Shown here: piece after piece, positions 35,036 through 44,700 of the stretch
Layout: each line of letters begins with the position of its first letter
Numbering within the stretch: position 1 is the first letter of the stretch
Assembly: GCF_003352005.1 (NCBI RefSeq)
Contig: NZ_CP024848.1
Span: forward strand, 3,171,001 to 3,235,000
DNA length: 64,000 bases
Direction of reading: 5' to 3'
Source: Oceanobacillus zhaokaii
Lineage (GTDB): Bacteria; Bacillota; Bacilli; Bacillales; Amphibacillaceae
The notes under the pieces: generated by a model
Databases searched by the model: none
What the model saw: only the letters and a program-made list of their open reading frames with translations
What the model was told of the DNA's origin: nothing
Made by a program: the position numbers and the translations under genes

Positions 35036-35887
35036 TTATTTTTTCACAGGATGCTTATAAACATATTCAGGAAAGTCAGTAACTATACCGTCAACCCCAA
35101 GTTTGAATAAGTTATCTGCTTGTTCCTGCGCTCGTACAGTATAAGGGAAGATCTTCATCCCAGCAAAATGTACACGGTCAACAAGCTCATCTGTAACGAT
35201 ATTCATATTCGGATTGAAGTAATCAGCATAGGTTGCAAATTGCGCCAGCTGTTCATCTGTAATATCTGCCCAAGTTAACCCGGCGAGGACTCCGTGAGGG
35301 ATATTCGGCAAAAGTTCCTTTGATCGTTGTACAGATTCATGATTGAACGACTGGAGAATAATTTTGCTGTTATTAGGTTTATGCATGTTACGCTTTATTA
35401 AGGCTTCAGCAACTTTTTCTTCAACACCGGGATATTGTTCAGGTGATTTTAATTCTATTAATATCCCTATCTTTCCACGATATCTATCGATTATTTCCTC
35501 AAAAGTAGGGATTCTTTCACCCGCAAATTCCTCTCCGAACCAGCTTCCAGCATCCAATTGCTGAATTTCGTTAAGTGTGTAATCCCCAACCGCTCCCGTT
35601 CCATTTGTCGTACGATCAACTGTTGTATCATGGATGACTACTAATTCCCCATCCTGTGTCATCTGTACATCAATCTCAATGTAATCAGCTTTCATTTCAA
35701 GCGCTTTATCAAAAGCAGACAGTGTGTTTTCTGGAGCATGACCTGAAGCACCCCGATGTGCAACATTAACTATTTGTTGCTGTTGTTGCATTGTCAACAT
35801 TTCGCTACTGGTTGCGACTACAGGAACTGTAAACATAGACATGAAGAGAATTGCTGTTAATGAGAAGATAGTAAATTTTCGTTTCAT
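35036..35887 (-). CDS. glpQ: Secreted glycerophosphodiester phosphodiesterase
   Basis: 283 aa. A signal peptide is seen (KRKFTIFSLTAILFMSMFTV with cleavage near VVA). The GDPD TIM-barrel catalytic residues are in VAHRGASGHAPENTLSAF, the metal ligands in YIEIDVQMTQDGELVVIHD, and further conserved Glu/Lys in GILIELKSP. It releases glycerol-3-phosphate from glycerophosphodiesters or from poly(glycerol phosphate) wall teichoic acid. The protein ends close to YKHPVKK, and the length suits the Bacillus GlpQ/YqiK group. A PhoP-type box array and a -10 lie upstream, so phosphate starvation likely induces it. Confidence 0.9.
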   Translation of the reverse strand: MKRKFTIFSLTAILFMSMFTVPVVATSSEMLTMQQQQQIVNVAHRGASGHAPENTLSAFDKALEMKADYIEIDVQMTQDGELVVIHDTTVDRTTNGTGAVGDYTLNEIQQLDAGSWFGEEFAGERIPTFEEIIDRYRGKIGILIELKSPEQYPGVEEKVAEALIKRNMHKPNNSKIILQSFNHESVQRSKELLPNIPHGVLAGLTWADITDEQLAQFATYADYFNPNMNIVTDELVDRVHFAGMKIFPYTVRAQEQADNLFKLGVDGIVTDFPEYVYKHPVKK

Positions 35888-35921
35888 AATCTTAATCTCT
35901 CCCTTTCAGTATTTGTCTTTA

Positions 35922-35964
35922 AGTATAAATGAACTCTATTAAATGACTGTAAAGGGAATATAAA
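35922..35964 (-). promoter_or_regulatory. Pho box array and -10 of the glycerophosphodiesterase gene
   Basis: On the minus strand TTTATA (35964-35959), TTTACA (35953-35948), TTAATA (35942-35937) and CATTTA (35931-35926) are each separated by 5 bp, an 11-bp period. PhoP binds TT(A/C/T)A(C/T)A-like repeats with this period. A -10 TATACT lies at 35927-35922. Confidence 0.7.
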
Positions 35965-36010
35965 GAAATGTAATGAAAAGCACGAGATTAGTAGTGATTC
36001 AAAAGACTCT

Positions 36011-36230
36011 GTTAGAAAACTAAGGTTTAGCCAGGCCTTTCGGTGACAGCATTAGGGGAAGTCCGGTTAAGAGCGCGACGTCCTGGGACTGCTGTTACTC
36101 CCCCATCGAAAACCTTTGGGACTGCGGTTACTCGCCCCATCGAAAACCTTTGTCGCAACACCGAACTGACCTACATCCTTTGCCCCAATTATGTAGTAAG
36201 AAAGTTTTTATACTTTCTTAACTACCAAAG
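36011..36230. repeat. Dispersed repeat family 1, copy D, split by a GC-richer insert
   Basis: The left part (36011-36053) carries GTTAGAAAACTAAGG and CGGTGACAGCATTA. The right part (36186-36230) carries ATTATGTAGTAAGAAAG and TACTTTCTTAACTACCAAA. Between them is about 130 bp of GC-richer sequence that contains two tandem units of 33 and 34 bp. Confidence 0.6.
36085..36151. repeat. Tandem duplication of a 33/34-bp unit
   Basis: Units 36085-36117 and 36118-36151 both begin GGGACTGC, contain GTTACTC and end CCCATCGAAAACCTTT; they differ at only a few positions. Confidence 0.7.
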
Positions 36231-36231
36231 G

Positions 36232-36276
36232 AAAAACTGATGGACAAATACTCTTACCGAGTACATTATCCATCAG
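36232..36276 (-). terminator. Terminator of the phosphodiester glycosidase-metallophosphoesterase gene
   Basis: CTGATGGA (36237-36244) pairs with TCCATCAG (36269-36276), with an inner stem TACTC/GAGTA. The minus strand continues with TTTTT. About 36 nt after the stop. Confidence 0.75.
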
Positions 36277-36311
36277 CTTTTATTGATAATACGGACGCCC
36301 TATTTCCAGAT

Positions 36312-39300
36312 CTATTGAATAATTACTTCTCCCACAGCTTCCACATTATTAGATATAACTTTTAGTGAAATTTCACCACTCGACATCGCTGTTAGTTCAC
36401 TAGTAGCTGGGTTAAAAACTGCTGCATACTTGTCTGATTTTTTCGCACGTTCGAATGCAGCACCTGATCCGACATACACATTGTCACTACCTTCCCAGAT
36501 GACGGATGCTGGATAGCGAAGTGGGAAGTTAAGATTTCCTGCTTGATGTCCCTCTGCAGAAATAGTAATTTTTTCACCAACTGTAATTGTTTCAGGGGCA
36601 TCCATTGTAATCGATTCTAAGATTGGTCGAATCTCAGCTTGAACCCACTCTTTCCCTGCTGCATTACTCCCGGCTACTGCTTTTTCTGGACCAAATGCTT
36701 GGTCAGGTACAGGAGTTGGATCGATGCCAAACATCGTCCATGCATAAAATCCACCATTATCAGGTGAACCATATGGAGCCTTCCCTGCAGATCCAGTTAC
36801 CATGTACGGTACACCTTCTACACGTTCAAGGTTAACTGTATGCGCATGTCCACTAATATACATAGCCCCTTTGCCTTTAGATGTTTCACGGAACTCTGTT
36901 AACCAATTCTCAATCAACTCCGCTTCTTTACGATCAGCTAACTGACTATTCTTCGTCGGCAGAGGATCTTGTGTCGGATGATGCCCTACCACAACTACAT
37001 TGTTGATAGAAGTCTTTTTAGCTGCCTCAACAAGTGATTCTTTCAATTCTATTAACTGGTCAAAATCACTAGTACGGAAACTTCCAGTTGATGAATCTAA
37101 CAAAATAAACCGTGTTCCTTTATGATCAAAGCTATAACGATTCTCTCCAAACACATTTGTAAAGTTTTCTAATGATCCGCTTCCTGCAATTTCATGATTT
37201 CCAGGAGTATAATAGATTGGAAAAGTGTCTCCGACTTCCTCCTCCAATAGTTGTTTTGCAAACGCAAAATCTTCTTCCCATGCTGTATCAACAAGGTCTC
37301 CATTAATCACGAGAAATTCAGGGTCCTCTGCAACAATTTGGCGTAGAGACTTACGAGCCATTTGTGCCTGCTGGCTGTTCGGTGAACTTGCCACAAATTG
37401 AGAGTCAGACAAAACAGCAAATTTCCAGCGTTCATCTCCGATTACCTCATTTTGAACAATGATTGGATCTTCTGTCTGCGCTTCTTCCTCAGAAGCTTCA
37501 ATGGATGGAGGTACTTTTATGGTCAAATCATCAAAAATAAGTTGTCCAGAATATTGATCATTTCTATTCGTTTCTACTGGATAAATTCGCCATAAATTTA
37601 CTGGGTATTGTATTCCTTCTGGTAATGTCGCTTCAACATATTTCCACCCTGTCCAATTTACTTGGCTTGATAAAGTTAACGTATAATTTGTTCCTGTTGC
37701 ATCCTCGATAACAGTACGAAGCCATGCACCTTTTCCATCACCGTGCACCCATAATCCAATTTTTTGCACATCTCCTGGAAGTTCAATTCTTGGTGATGCT
37801 TGTAAATAGGCGGCACGTGTAGCTGTCGATGTTGAAAAATCATAGTTTACTTGTAACCCATTGCCAACTCTTCCTTCCACCATTTCCATCGAAGCATCAA
37901 CAACTGCTGGAAATTTAGTAACCGACCACCCAGAAGCATCTTCAAATTCAGAAATATTAACCGTAGAAAGTCCAATCGTAACTGGAAGATTTGCCACCTT
38001 ATCTTGAACAGTAACTTTAATCGTTGTTGAACCGCTGTCCTTTTCAGGTAAAACCATATAACTTCCATCTTGATTTTCTTCTACAGAAATAACCGCTTCA
38101 TCATATTCTAATTCAATATCACGAATTTCAATTGGTGCGGTATAGCCATCTTTATCATAGCCATTCACTGAAAAACTTGCTGTACGTCCCATTTCAAGAC
38201 CAATGTATGCTTGGGAAGTTTCAATTCGGTCCAATTCACCAAGCACAGTGATTTTCCTCGTTCCTTTAGCTGATTTGATTTGTGCCTCTGCTACTGATGC
38301 CCCAGATTTTTTTGCATAAAAAACACCATTTTCATCAAATGAACCAACATCTGCCGGCTTTGCCTGCCAGCTAATTCCTTCTACATCTACAGGAGTATAA
38401 TTTTCGTCATGCCCAAGACCAATAAAACTTCTGCTTAAACCTGGGAAGATGCGCGCACTATTCTCATCTTCTATTACCGTGTCAACTGTAAAATTAGTTA
38501 ACTTCCCGCTGCCTGCCTCCGCATATACTCCGATTCCATTCGGAACATATCTTTCGGTACCGTCAGATGGATTATTGACAACTTCTGCATCCGCCTCTCC
38601 AGGTTCACGTGCAACCATTGTAGTAGATCCGCCACCATCAATATTTAACGCCTGATAAGCATCATATTCCTGCATTAAATCGCCTAATTCTTTAAATGTC
38701 ATCCCACGGCTGTCTGCTTGGCGACCATCTACCACTGCTAGAATCATCGTTTTTCCATCTTCCGAAAAACCGACTGCAGTCCTTGGAGCTGTTGTGCTGT
38801 CATCTAAATTCGCTGGAACTTGTCCATTTTCTACTAATTTAATGTTTCCACCAATGGCGAAATTCATTAAGGAATCTCCGTCAACCTTTGGTGCATACGT
38901 TATATTGACTTCATCACCAATAGAAAGTTCCTTTAACTGGCTTGCACCTGTCCCATTTCCGGCAAGGATCAATGTATTTTCTTCTATTGCTCCATTTCCA
39001 GCCTGATTAGAAACGGCTATCACTTTGCCCTCACGGACAGTTACTTCATAAACTGAGCTTCCACTATTTGCTCGTTGTGCTTGTCCCCAAACAGATGTAT
39101 AAAGGCCAATACCATTAGTCGGAATACTTGACTGATTCAATGCGGCAAGCGGAAATTCTCCAGTTGGCAGTTGAATCTTACCTTCTAGGAAAATATTGGA
39201 AATCCTACCAATTCCTTGTCCATCTACACCTACTGTTAATGTATGCGATCCCTGTGGTCCTTTGAGCAATGTGCCACCTTGAATCATTGTACCCAATGGA

Positions 39301-39707
39301 GCTTTGGTATTATTGATATCAAAGAAATCCCCATTCACTCCACCAACCGCACCGGATTGTCTCGCCATTTCTGAAAGAGGCTTGGAGTTAGAAATTACCC
39401 CCGGAAAAAGCAAATCCGTGGAAACTGCATCATTAGACAGGTCAACCGTCATTACGTCTCCATTTAGCCATCCACGTGTATCAAATCTTTCAAATTGAGA
39501 AAGTTCAATTCCCGGTCCAATCTTTGTTGTTTCCTCATTCGCTAAGAGTGTCTTCCCAGCTTGACCTACTGTGACAATTGGCTCTGTTCGATTCGATGAT
39601 GCAGAACGTACATCAGATACAGGATTTCCCTCAGCATGTGCTGCTGGAAGAATAGATGAAAAAGCAATCAGACCAACTAAGAAACTACTTACCCATTTCC
39701 GATTCAA
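36312..39707 (-). CDS. Secreted phosphodiester glycosidase (NAGPA) - metallophosphoesterase fusion
   Basis: 1131 aa. A signal peptide (KWVSSFLVGLIAFSSILPAA, cleavage near AHA) leads. Residues about 60-400 are a phosphodiester glycosidase domain of the NAGPA/DUF2233 family, with GAVGGVNGDFFD, APRTAVGFSEDG and ALNIDGGGSTTMV. The middle (about 400-750) has Ig-like and jelly-roll carbohydrate-binding-like stretches. Residues about 770-1030 are a calcineurin-type metallophosphoesterase: AVLSDSQF, INGDLVD, YYTPGNHE, VVGHHP and ISGHAHT. NAGPA-type enzymes cleave sugar-1-phosphodiesters and metallophosphoesterases release phosphate. A Pho box upstream and the position between two other phosphoesterases support phosphorus scavenging from wall polymers or extracellular phosphodiesters; this is inferred. 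Confidence 0.85.
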   Translation of the reverse strand: MNRKWVSSFLVGLIAFSSILPAAHAEGNPVSDVRSASSNRTEPIVTVGQAGKTLLANEETTKIGPGIELSQFERFDTRGWLNGDVMTVDLSNDAVSTDLLFPGVISNSKPLSEMARQSGAVGGVNGDFFDINNTKAPLGTMIQGGTLLKGPQGSHTLTVGVDGQGIGRISNIFLEGKIQLPTGEFPLAALNQSSIPTNGIGLYTSVWGQAQRANSGSSVYEVTVREGKVIAVSNQAGNGAIEENTLILAGNGTGASQLKELSIGDEVNITYAPKVDGDSLMNFAIGGNIKLVENGQVPANLDDSTTAPRTAVGFSEDGKTMILAVVDGRQADSRGMTFKELGDLMQEYDAYQALNIDGGGSTTMVAREPGEADAEVVNNPSDGTERYVPNGIGVYAEAGSGKLTNFTVDTVIEDENSARIFPGLSRSFIGLGHDENYTPVDVEGISWQAKPADVGSFDENGVFYAKKSGASVAEAQIKSAKGTRKITVLGELDRIETSQAYIGLEMGRTASFSVNGYDKDGYTAPIEIRDIELEYDEAVISVEENQDGSYMVLPEKDSGSTTIKVTVQDKVANLPVTIGLSTVNISEFEDASGWSVTKFPAVVDASMEMVEGRVGNGLQVNYDFSTSTATRAAYLQASPRIELPGDVQKIGLWVHGDGKGAWLRTVIEDATGTNYTLTLSSQVNWTGWKYVEATLPEGIQYPVNLWRIYPVETNRNDQYSGQLIFDDLTIKVPPSIEASEEEAQTEDPIIVQNEVIGDERWKFAVLSDSQFVASSPNSQQAQMARKSLRQIVAEDPEFLVINGDLVDTAWEEDFAFAKQLLEEEVGDTFPIYYTPGNHEIAGSGSLENFTNVFGENRYSFDHKGTRFILLDSSTGSFRTSDFDQLIELKESLVEAAKKTSINNVVVVGHHPTQDPLPTKNSQLADRKEAELIENWLTEFRETSKGKGAMYISGHAHTVNLERVEGVPYMVTGSAGKAPYGSPDNGGFYAWTMFGIDPTPVPDQAFGPEKAVAGSNAAGKEWVQAEIRPILESITMDAPETITVGEKITISAEGHQAGNLNFPLRYPASVIWEGSDNVYVGSGAAFERAKKSDKYAAVFNPATSELTAMSSGEISLKVISNNVEAVGEVIIQ

Positions 39708-39749
39708 GAAAATTCCCCCTATTATTTTATTTATTAGTCATTCCTATCT

Positions 39750-39795
39750 TTTATACTAGCAAAGGAATATTAAATATATATTAGAATTTTGTGAA
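39750..39795 (-). promoter_or_regulatory. Pho box array and -10 of the glycosidase-phosphoesterase fusion gene
   Basis: On the minus strand TTCACA (39795-39790), CTAATA (39784-39779), TTAATA (39773-39768) and TTGCTA (39762-39757), each 5 bp apart, 11-bp period. A -10 TATAAA lies at 39755-39750. The geometry equals that of the glpQ box. Confidence 0.7.
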
Positions 39796-40024
39796 TATTT
39801 ATAGGATAAAAGTAGGAGGAATCTTTATCTTTTTAATTTATTAGCCAGTTAGACCGTGAAGGGGTGCATCAAGTCAACATGAACAGCTTGTGCTGGTTAT
39901 AGCTATTCGCTAGGAAATTATGACCGCTATCAGAGGAAAACAAATAATGGTAACTTAAAAGTGAGCCACCATAGCAATTGAATGAATCTTTTTGCGACAA
40001 TACAATCGGTAAATTAACCAGCTT

Positions 40025-40061
40025 AAAAAGGGCTTCACGTCCTGCATGGGAAGCCCTTTTT
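40025..40061 (-). terminator. Terminator of the 71-aa gene
   Basis: AAAAAGGGCTTC (40025-40036) pairs with GAAGCCCTTTTT (40050-40061); the minus strand ends in TTTTT. It begins 10 nt after the stop. Confidence 0.85.
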
Positions 40062-40070
40062 ACATTTAAC

Positions 40071-40286
40071 TTAGTAATCCTGCTTGTCCCCTTCTTTCAA
40101 TGAAGCTTCCGCAGCAAGATCGTCTTCTTCAACTTTTTTAAACCCCTTATCCAATTTCCCGGCGTTTTCAATGTCGCCGGAAGCCATATACCCTGCTATT
40201 TCTGCATTGGAAGTAGTACCGTATAGACCCATTCCACCAAGTTTTACATTTACATTTTCTTCTTTTTTACCATTTTTGTTACCCAT
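40071..40286 (-). CDS. Hypothetical small protein, 71 aa
   Basis: A small hydrophilic protein beginning MGNKNGKKEENVNVKLGGMG and containing TTSNAEIAGYMASGDIENAG. AGGAGGTGA lies 5 nt before the ATG at 40286, and a strong terminator follows, so it is likely expressed. No membrane segment or known domain. The low-complexity charged ends and the neighbouring divergent small gene resemble spore or stress proteins of Bacillaceae, but I cannot name the family. Confidence 0.7.
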   Translation of the reverse strand: MGNKNGKKEENVNVKLGGMGLYGTTSNAEIAGYMASGDIENAGKLDKGFKKVEEDDLAAEASLKEGDKQDY

Positions 40287-40380
40287 TTTTTCACCTCCTA
40301 ATGGTAATATATCCAAATTCAGTCACATCTATCGATTAGAAAAGATCAATTTTGGATAGATTAACAGATGAGGTGATAAC

Positions 40381-40584
40381 ATGGTTCTAAATAATAAAGA
40401 TAAAAACAAATATACAGAGAAGGAAAGAGAAAATATTAGTGTCAAATCGGAAATAAACAGGAATTCCTTATTAGATATAGATCATAAGGCTTCCGGCGAC
40501 TCCGTTAATGAACACCGTACATTAGAATCAGCAAATGCATCTATTGCGGAAGATATCATTAAGCAGACGTTTAATAATTCTTAG
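40381..40584 (+). CDS. Hypothetical small protein, 67 aa
   Basis: A very hydrophilic protein (MVLNNKDKNKYTEKERENIS) divergent from the 71-aa gene. GAGGTGATAAC directly before the ATG is a good ribosome binding site. A terminator-like hairpin at 40649 follows. No recognised domain; the Lys/Glu/Asn-rich composition suggests a disordered small protein, perhaps expressed in sporulation or stress. Confidence 0.6.
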   Translation: MVLNNKDKNKYTEKERENISVKSEINRNSLLDIDHKASGDSVNEHRTLESANASIAEDIIKQTFNNS

Positions 40585-40646
40585 TTGATATCCTTTCAAA
40601 TATTAAAGAAAGAGGCAGGTTCTGTGTCTGCAATTTCATAAAAACA

Positions 40647-40747
40647 TTAGAAAACTTGGCATAACGCCAAGTTTTTATGGCGATATAACTTAGTTGCACT
40701 TATCTTATCTATGCAGTGGAAGGAAGGTTATACTTTCTTTCCTGCAC
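40647..40747. repeat. Dispersed repeat family 1, copy E, with terminator hairpin
   Basis: Begins TTAGAAAACTTGGC-ATAAC-GCCAAGTTTTTA, a terminator-like hairpin serving the gene upstream. It continues ACTTAGTTGCACTTA and ends GGTTATACTTTCTTTCC. The shared blocks and order match copies A, C and D. Confidence 0.55.
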
Positions 40748-40871
40748 AAATAAGGTTACTTCTCCTTCATATAGTAATTATAGAACTAAATTGGAGCGTT
40801 TTCGAATCTCCATTTTTTATTGACTTATTTCTTCTCTACATATCAGCTTTTTAGGTATTCACTTCCTTCAT

Positions 40872-40897
40872 GTTTCAGCTTTTTGCAAAAAGGTTAT
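40872..40897 (+). promoter_or_regulatory. Sigma-B-like promoter of the YflT-domain gene
   Basis: GTTTCA (40872-40877), 14 bp, GGTTAT (40892-40897) approximates the general stress promoter GTTTAA-N12-15-GGGTAT. It lies about 60 bp upstream of the ATG. Confidence 0.55.
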
Positions 40898-40956
40898 ATA
40901 TATACTAAGAACAATTGATAAATAAAACCTGAAACAAATATAGGAGGAATTCACAA

Positions 40957-41277
40957 ATGGAAAATGTATATGTAGTCGAAAATGGTGTACAAGCGAAAGA
41001 GAAAATTAATCAACTGGTAGCACTTGGATATACGAAAGAAGATTTATATGTCATTGCTCATGATAAGGATCGTACGGAAGACTTATCAGATGGATTAAAT
41101 GTTAATGATGTCGGGCTTAAAGAAGAGGGAGTTTTTGATAAAGTTGCCAATGTCTTCCGAAAAAGAGGGGACGAACTCCGTTCACAATTTGAAAACCTTG
41201 GGCTGACACAAGCGGAAGCTGAGAAATATGAAGAAGAGCTCGATAAAGGCCGCGTTGTCGTTATTGGAAAAAAATAA
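40957..41277 (+). CDS. General stress protein, YflT domain (GSP17M-like)
   Basis: 106 aa. NVYVVENGVQAKEKINQLVA and GYTKEDLYVIAHDKDRTEDL are typical of the YflT/GSP17M domain, an alpha-beta fold seen in Bacillus general stress proteins. The C-terminal region ENLGLTQAEAEKYEEELDKG ends in VVVIGKK, also a common pattern. AGGAGG lies 9 nt before the ATG. A sigma-B-like promoter upstream fits the stress role. Monocistronic with a strong terminator. Molecular function is not known. Confidence 0.85.
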   Translation: MENVYVVENGVQAKEKINQLVALGYTKEDLYVIAHDKDRTEDLSDGLNVNDVGLKEEGVFDKVANVFRKRGDELRSQFENLGLTQAEAEKYEEELDKGRVVVIGKK

Positions 41278-41289
41278 GATTTTACCATG

Positions 41290-41326
41290 AAAATGCATCA
41301 CCTCATAATGAGGTGATGCATTTTTT
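41290..41326 (+). terminator. Terminator of the YflT-domain gene
   Basis: AAATGCATCACCTCA pairs with TGAGGTGATGCATTT and is followed by TTT. It begins 12 nt after the stop. Confidence 0.9.
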
Positions 41327-41680
41327 AGGTAACTTCTGCAGGATGCATGCTAAACGAATAATCGGGTTTTCTAATTTTCTAATTCGTAATATTAAATACA
41401 AAAATATAGCTAATAAATTTTATCCCTATTGTTAGGCGGACCAAAACTTAACCAAGAGGACACCTATCTTCCAATCACTTGTATTGTTATGTACTTATAA
41501 TAATTGAAACACTGCGGGAAAGTTGAAACATCACCTGCTTCCCGGTATTAATGATATTCACTTGTTTGTTGTGCCGCTTGGAGATAAAGGATCAAGTTGA
41601 GATCAGCAGTCACTAGTGAAAAAGTAGATTCTACATTTCCTTTACAGGTACAAAATGATTTACTATCTTACACTGAAAAT
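41327..41680. other. Intergenic stretch without a recognisable gene
   Basis: AT-rich, between convergent genes. No repeat, RNA or credible reading frame was seen. Confidence 0.4.
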
Positions 41681-41683
41681 TAA

Positions 41684-41714
41684 ATAGGAGGGAGAGTCTA
41701 CTAGACTCCCCTAT
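41684..41714 (-). terminator. Hairpin at the end of the purple-acid-phosphatase-like gene
   Basis: TAGG-GGGAGAGTCTA region pairs imperfectly with TAGACTCCCC-TA just after the stop. Continues into T-rich sequence on the minus strand. Confidence 0.55.
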
Positions 41715-41717
41715 TAC

Positions 41718-44700
41718 TTAATCGATAAAATTAATTGCTTCTGGATCTGCACTCTTTACATACTCGATATCTTGGATATTCTCAGCACCTCTAATTTCCG
41801 AAACCTTATTGCCCTCAATAATGACCTTGGACATTACCGTGCCTTTAAAGTCAATGATAGCTCCTGCTTTTTTCGGTTTAATGATTACAGCTGTATCTTC
41901 AAAGCCATCACCATGGAATTCCGCATATTCACCAGTGAATACTACTCCATTTTTAATATTTGACTCAGCATCTACTGTTATCGATACACTCTTGTCGTGC
42001 ACCATTAATTTTCCTGTGTGATATCCCTTGTAATCATATGTTTTTACAGGAACGATAGTTTCTTCGCTCGCTTCTTTATTTACTGAAGCAATGAATTCCA
42101 TATCCCAGTAGATATCAGAGCTAGTTGGACGGTCCTGATGTACTTCAGCAGTTAATACGTTTGTACCTTCAACTAAATGAGCTAAATCTGCTGCGTCTAA
42201 TATAAATGTTTCATAGTTACTTTCATCAGCAACACTTGATCCCGTTAAATCTGATAGATATTTATCATAACCAATTTCGCCTTCTGGTAGATTATGTCTG
42301 CCAATTTCTTGTCCATTTAGGTAAAGGATAACACTATCATCAATACCGAAGTTGATGTGTCCAACGTCACCAATCTTACTCAAATCCTCTACTTCAAATG
42401 TAGTTCTAAAATAGTATGTTGGAATTTTTTTACTAGAATCTGGACCGTAGCTAATGACTGTTGCAATATCACCAAACATTGGACGATCTTCACTAACTGG
42501 ATATCCAAGTGGTGCTGCACCGCTTGCCCAATTTCTATCATCAAAGGCAGGCTCTCTCCAAACTGTACCTTGATCCGTACCATTATCTAAATATTTCCAA
42601 ATACTGCCTTTTTCAAGCAGAGTTTGTTCTGCATGCTCTACGATTTGGATTGTTACTTTTTCTGTTTCAATTGTTTTTCCTTCATTTGTTACTTCTGCCC
42701 AAACTTGGATATTACCAGGATTCGCACCTTCTTCAACCGTTATCTTTCCATCTTGAGAAATAGAAAGCTGACCTTCTGGGCTTGTTTTGTACGTAATGTC
42801 TTCGTAAGCAATATCGTACACGCCACCATTAACATTTTTACCAGTTACGTTAAGTGAGACTTCTGGGTAGAATGTTGTCGGTTCTGTTGGCACTACATTA
42901 CTTGATGCTTCAATTGAAATGGACTCAAGAGCTGGAAGTACTACTTCAATACTTGGATCCTTAACAATCTTGTACGTGTCCGTTACTTCCATTGTATCTG
43001 CACGATGTGTCGTAAATTCTAAGCTTGTTGGTGTCACTGCAACATTTGTAAACGTTGGAGTTCTCAATTGTGATCTATTTGCTGAATAAAATTCAGGATC
43101 TTTTAAATTATAATATTTACTGCCACTTGAAGAGTTTGCAGTTAGGTATAATGTACCGTCAGGGTTAATAACACTGTCATCTTCGTCAATCATTTGATTT
43201 TTAAGTGGTTGAAGATTTTTCATTTGGTATGTTCTTACATAGGAATGATCATGTCCCATTAATACGGCATCAACATCTAATTTATCAATTGTTGGTACAA
43301 GTTCTTCCCTCAATTTAATTATTCCTGCTTCCAGAGAGTGACTTGCAGCACTATAGATCGAATGATGGAATACAACAAACTTCCATTTAGCATTTGGATT
43401 TGCTGCAACTGTTTCTTCCATAAATTGATTATGTTCTTGTGCATTCTTATTATTTGAATTCAAGTTCATCACAAGTGTATCACCATAAGTGAAATAGTAA
43501 TCTCCGCCAGCGTTATTTGAATTTCCTAGTGCTGGATTTTGATTTGGCGTATTAAAATGATATTCATAGTACTGGGAATTATCATGGTTACCAATTGTTG
43601 TTGCAGTCGGATAGTTTTTCAATAATTCAGGTGCAAACCAGCCTGCATACTCTTCTTCTGATTTCGAATCATTTACTTGATCCCCTGCTGATTGAATGAA
43701 GCTTGTATTCGGGTACAATTCAATTGCTTTATTTACTGTGTTGATCCATCCTGTTGTATCTTTTGCAATGTTACCAGATGAACCAATTTGTGGATCCCCC
43801 ATAAATAGGAAATTATAAGAATCTGTTGCTTGTGTTTTGAAGCTATATATTTCTGACCACTTTCCATTTCCATCGCCTAAACGATAGACATATTCTGATG
43901 AACCTTCGATACCTGTAATTGTAGCTTCATTTGCTTGGTATCCTGATGACGCTTCTGCTAGTTTTGCAGTAACAGATTGTACATTTTCAGTTGGAAACTC
44001 CGAATTGTTTCCATCAGTTACCTTCGCATATTCAATAACACCTGGTACATCCGTTTTTGGAGAATACCATGAGAAATTGTACTTTGTTTCATCTGCTCCT
44101 GGAGCAAAAGATATATCAGACGCTTGATAGATAGATGGATCTACATAAATGGATTGTAACTCCATGTCGAAAAATACATCTGAACTAGATGGTCTGTCTT
44201 GATGCACTTCGACTGCTAAAACATTAGTGCCTTCAACAATATAACCCATTTGTTCTTCCGTTAGCTGAAATGTTTTATTACTGCTTTCACTTGCATCATT
44301 AAGCCCGTAATCCTCAACATAGGCATCAAATGGAATCTCTTGATCTGCCGGCAGGTTAAATCTAGCAATTTCCTGACCGTTCAAATATAAAATTGCACTG
44401 TCATCAATACCTGCATTAATAACTCCTGTACTATTAATTTTAGATAAGTCCTCTACTTCAAATGTTGTTCTGAAGTAAGCTGTTGCATGTTTATTTTGAG
44501 AATCACTGCCATATTCTATGGTTGTAGCAATGTCACCAAAATCTCCATGTTCTTCGCCTTCAGGATATCCTAATGGAGCAGCCCCAGATTTCCAGTTGCT
44601 ATCATCAAAATTCGCCTCTTTCCAAGCTGTCCCTTGATTTGAACCATTATCTAAATACTTCCATGTACTACCTCTATCCAGTAATACTTTTTCTGTTGTT

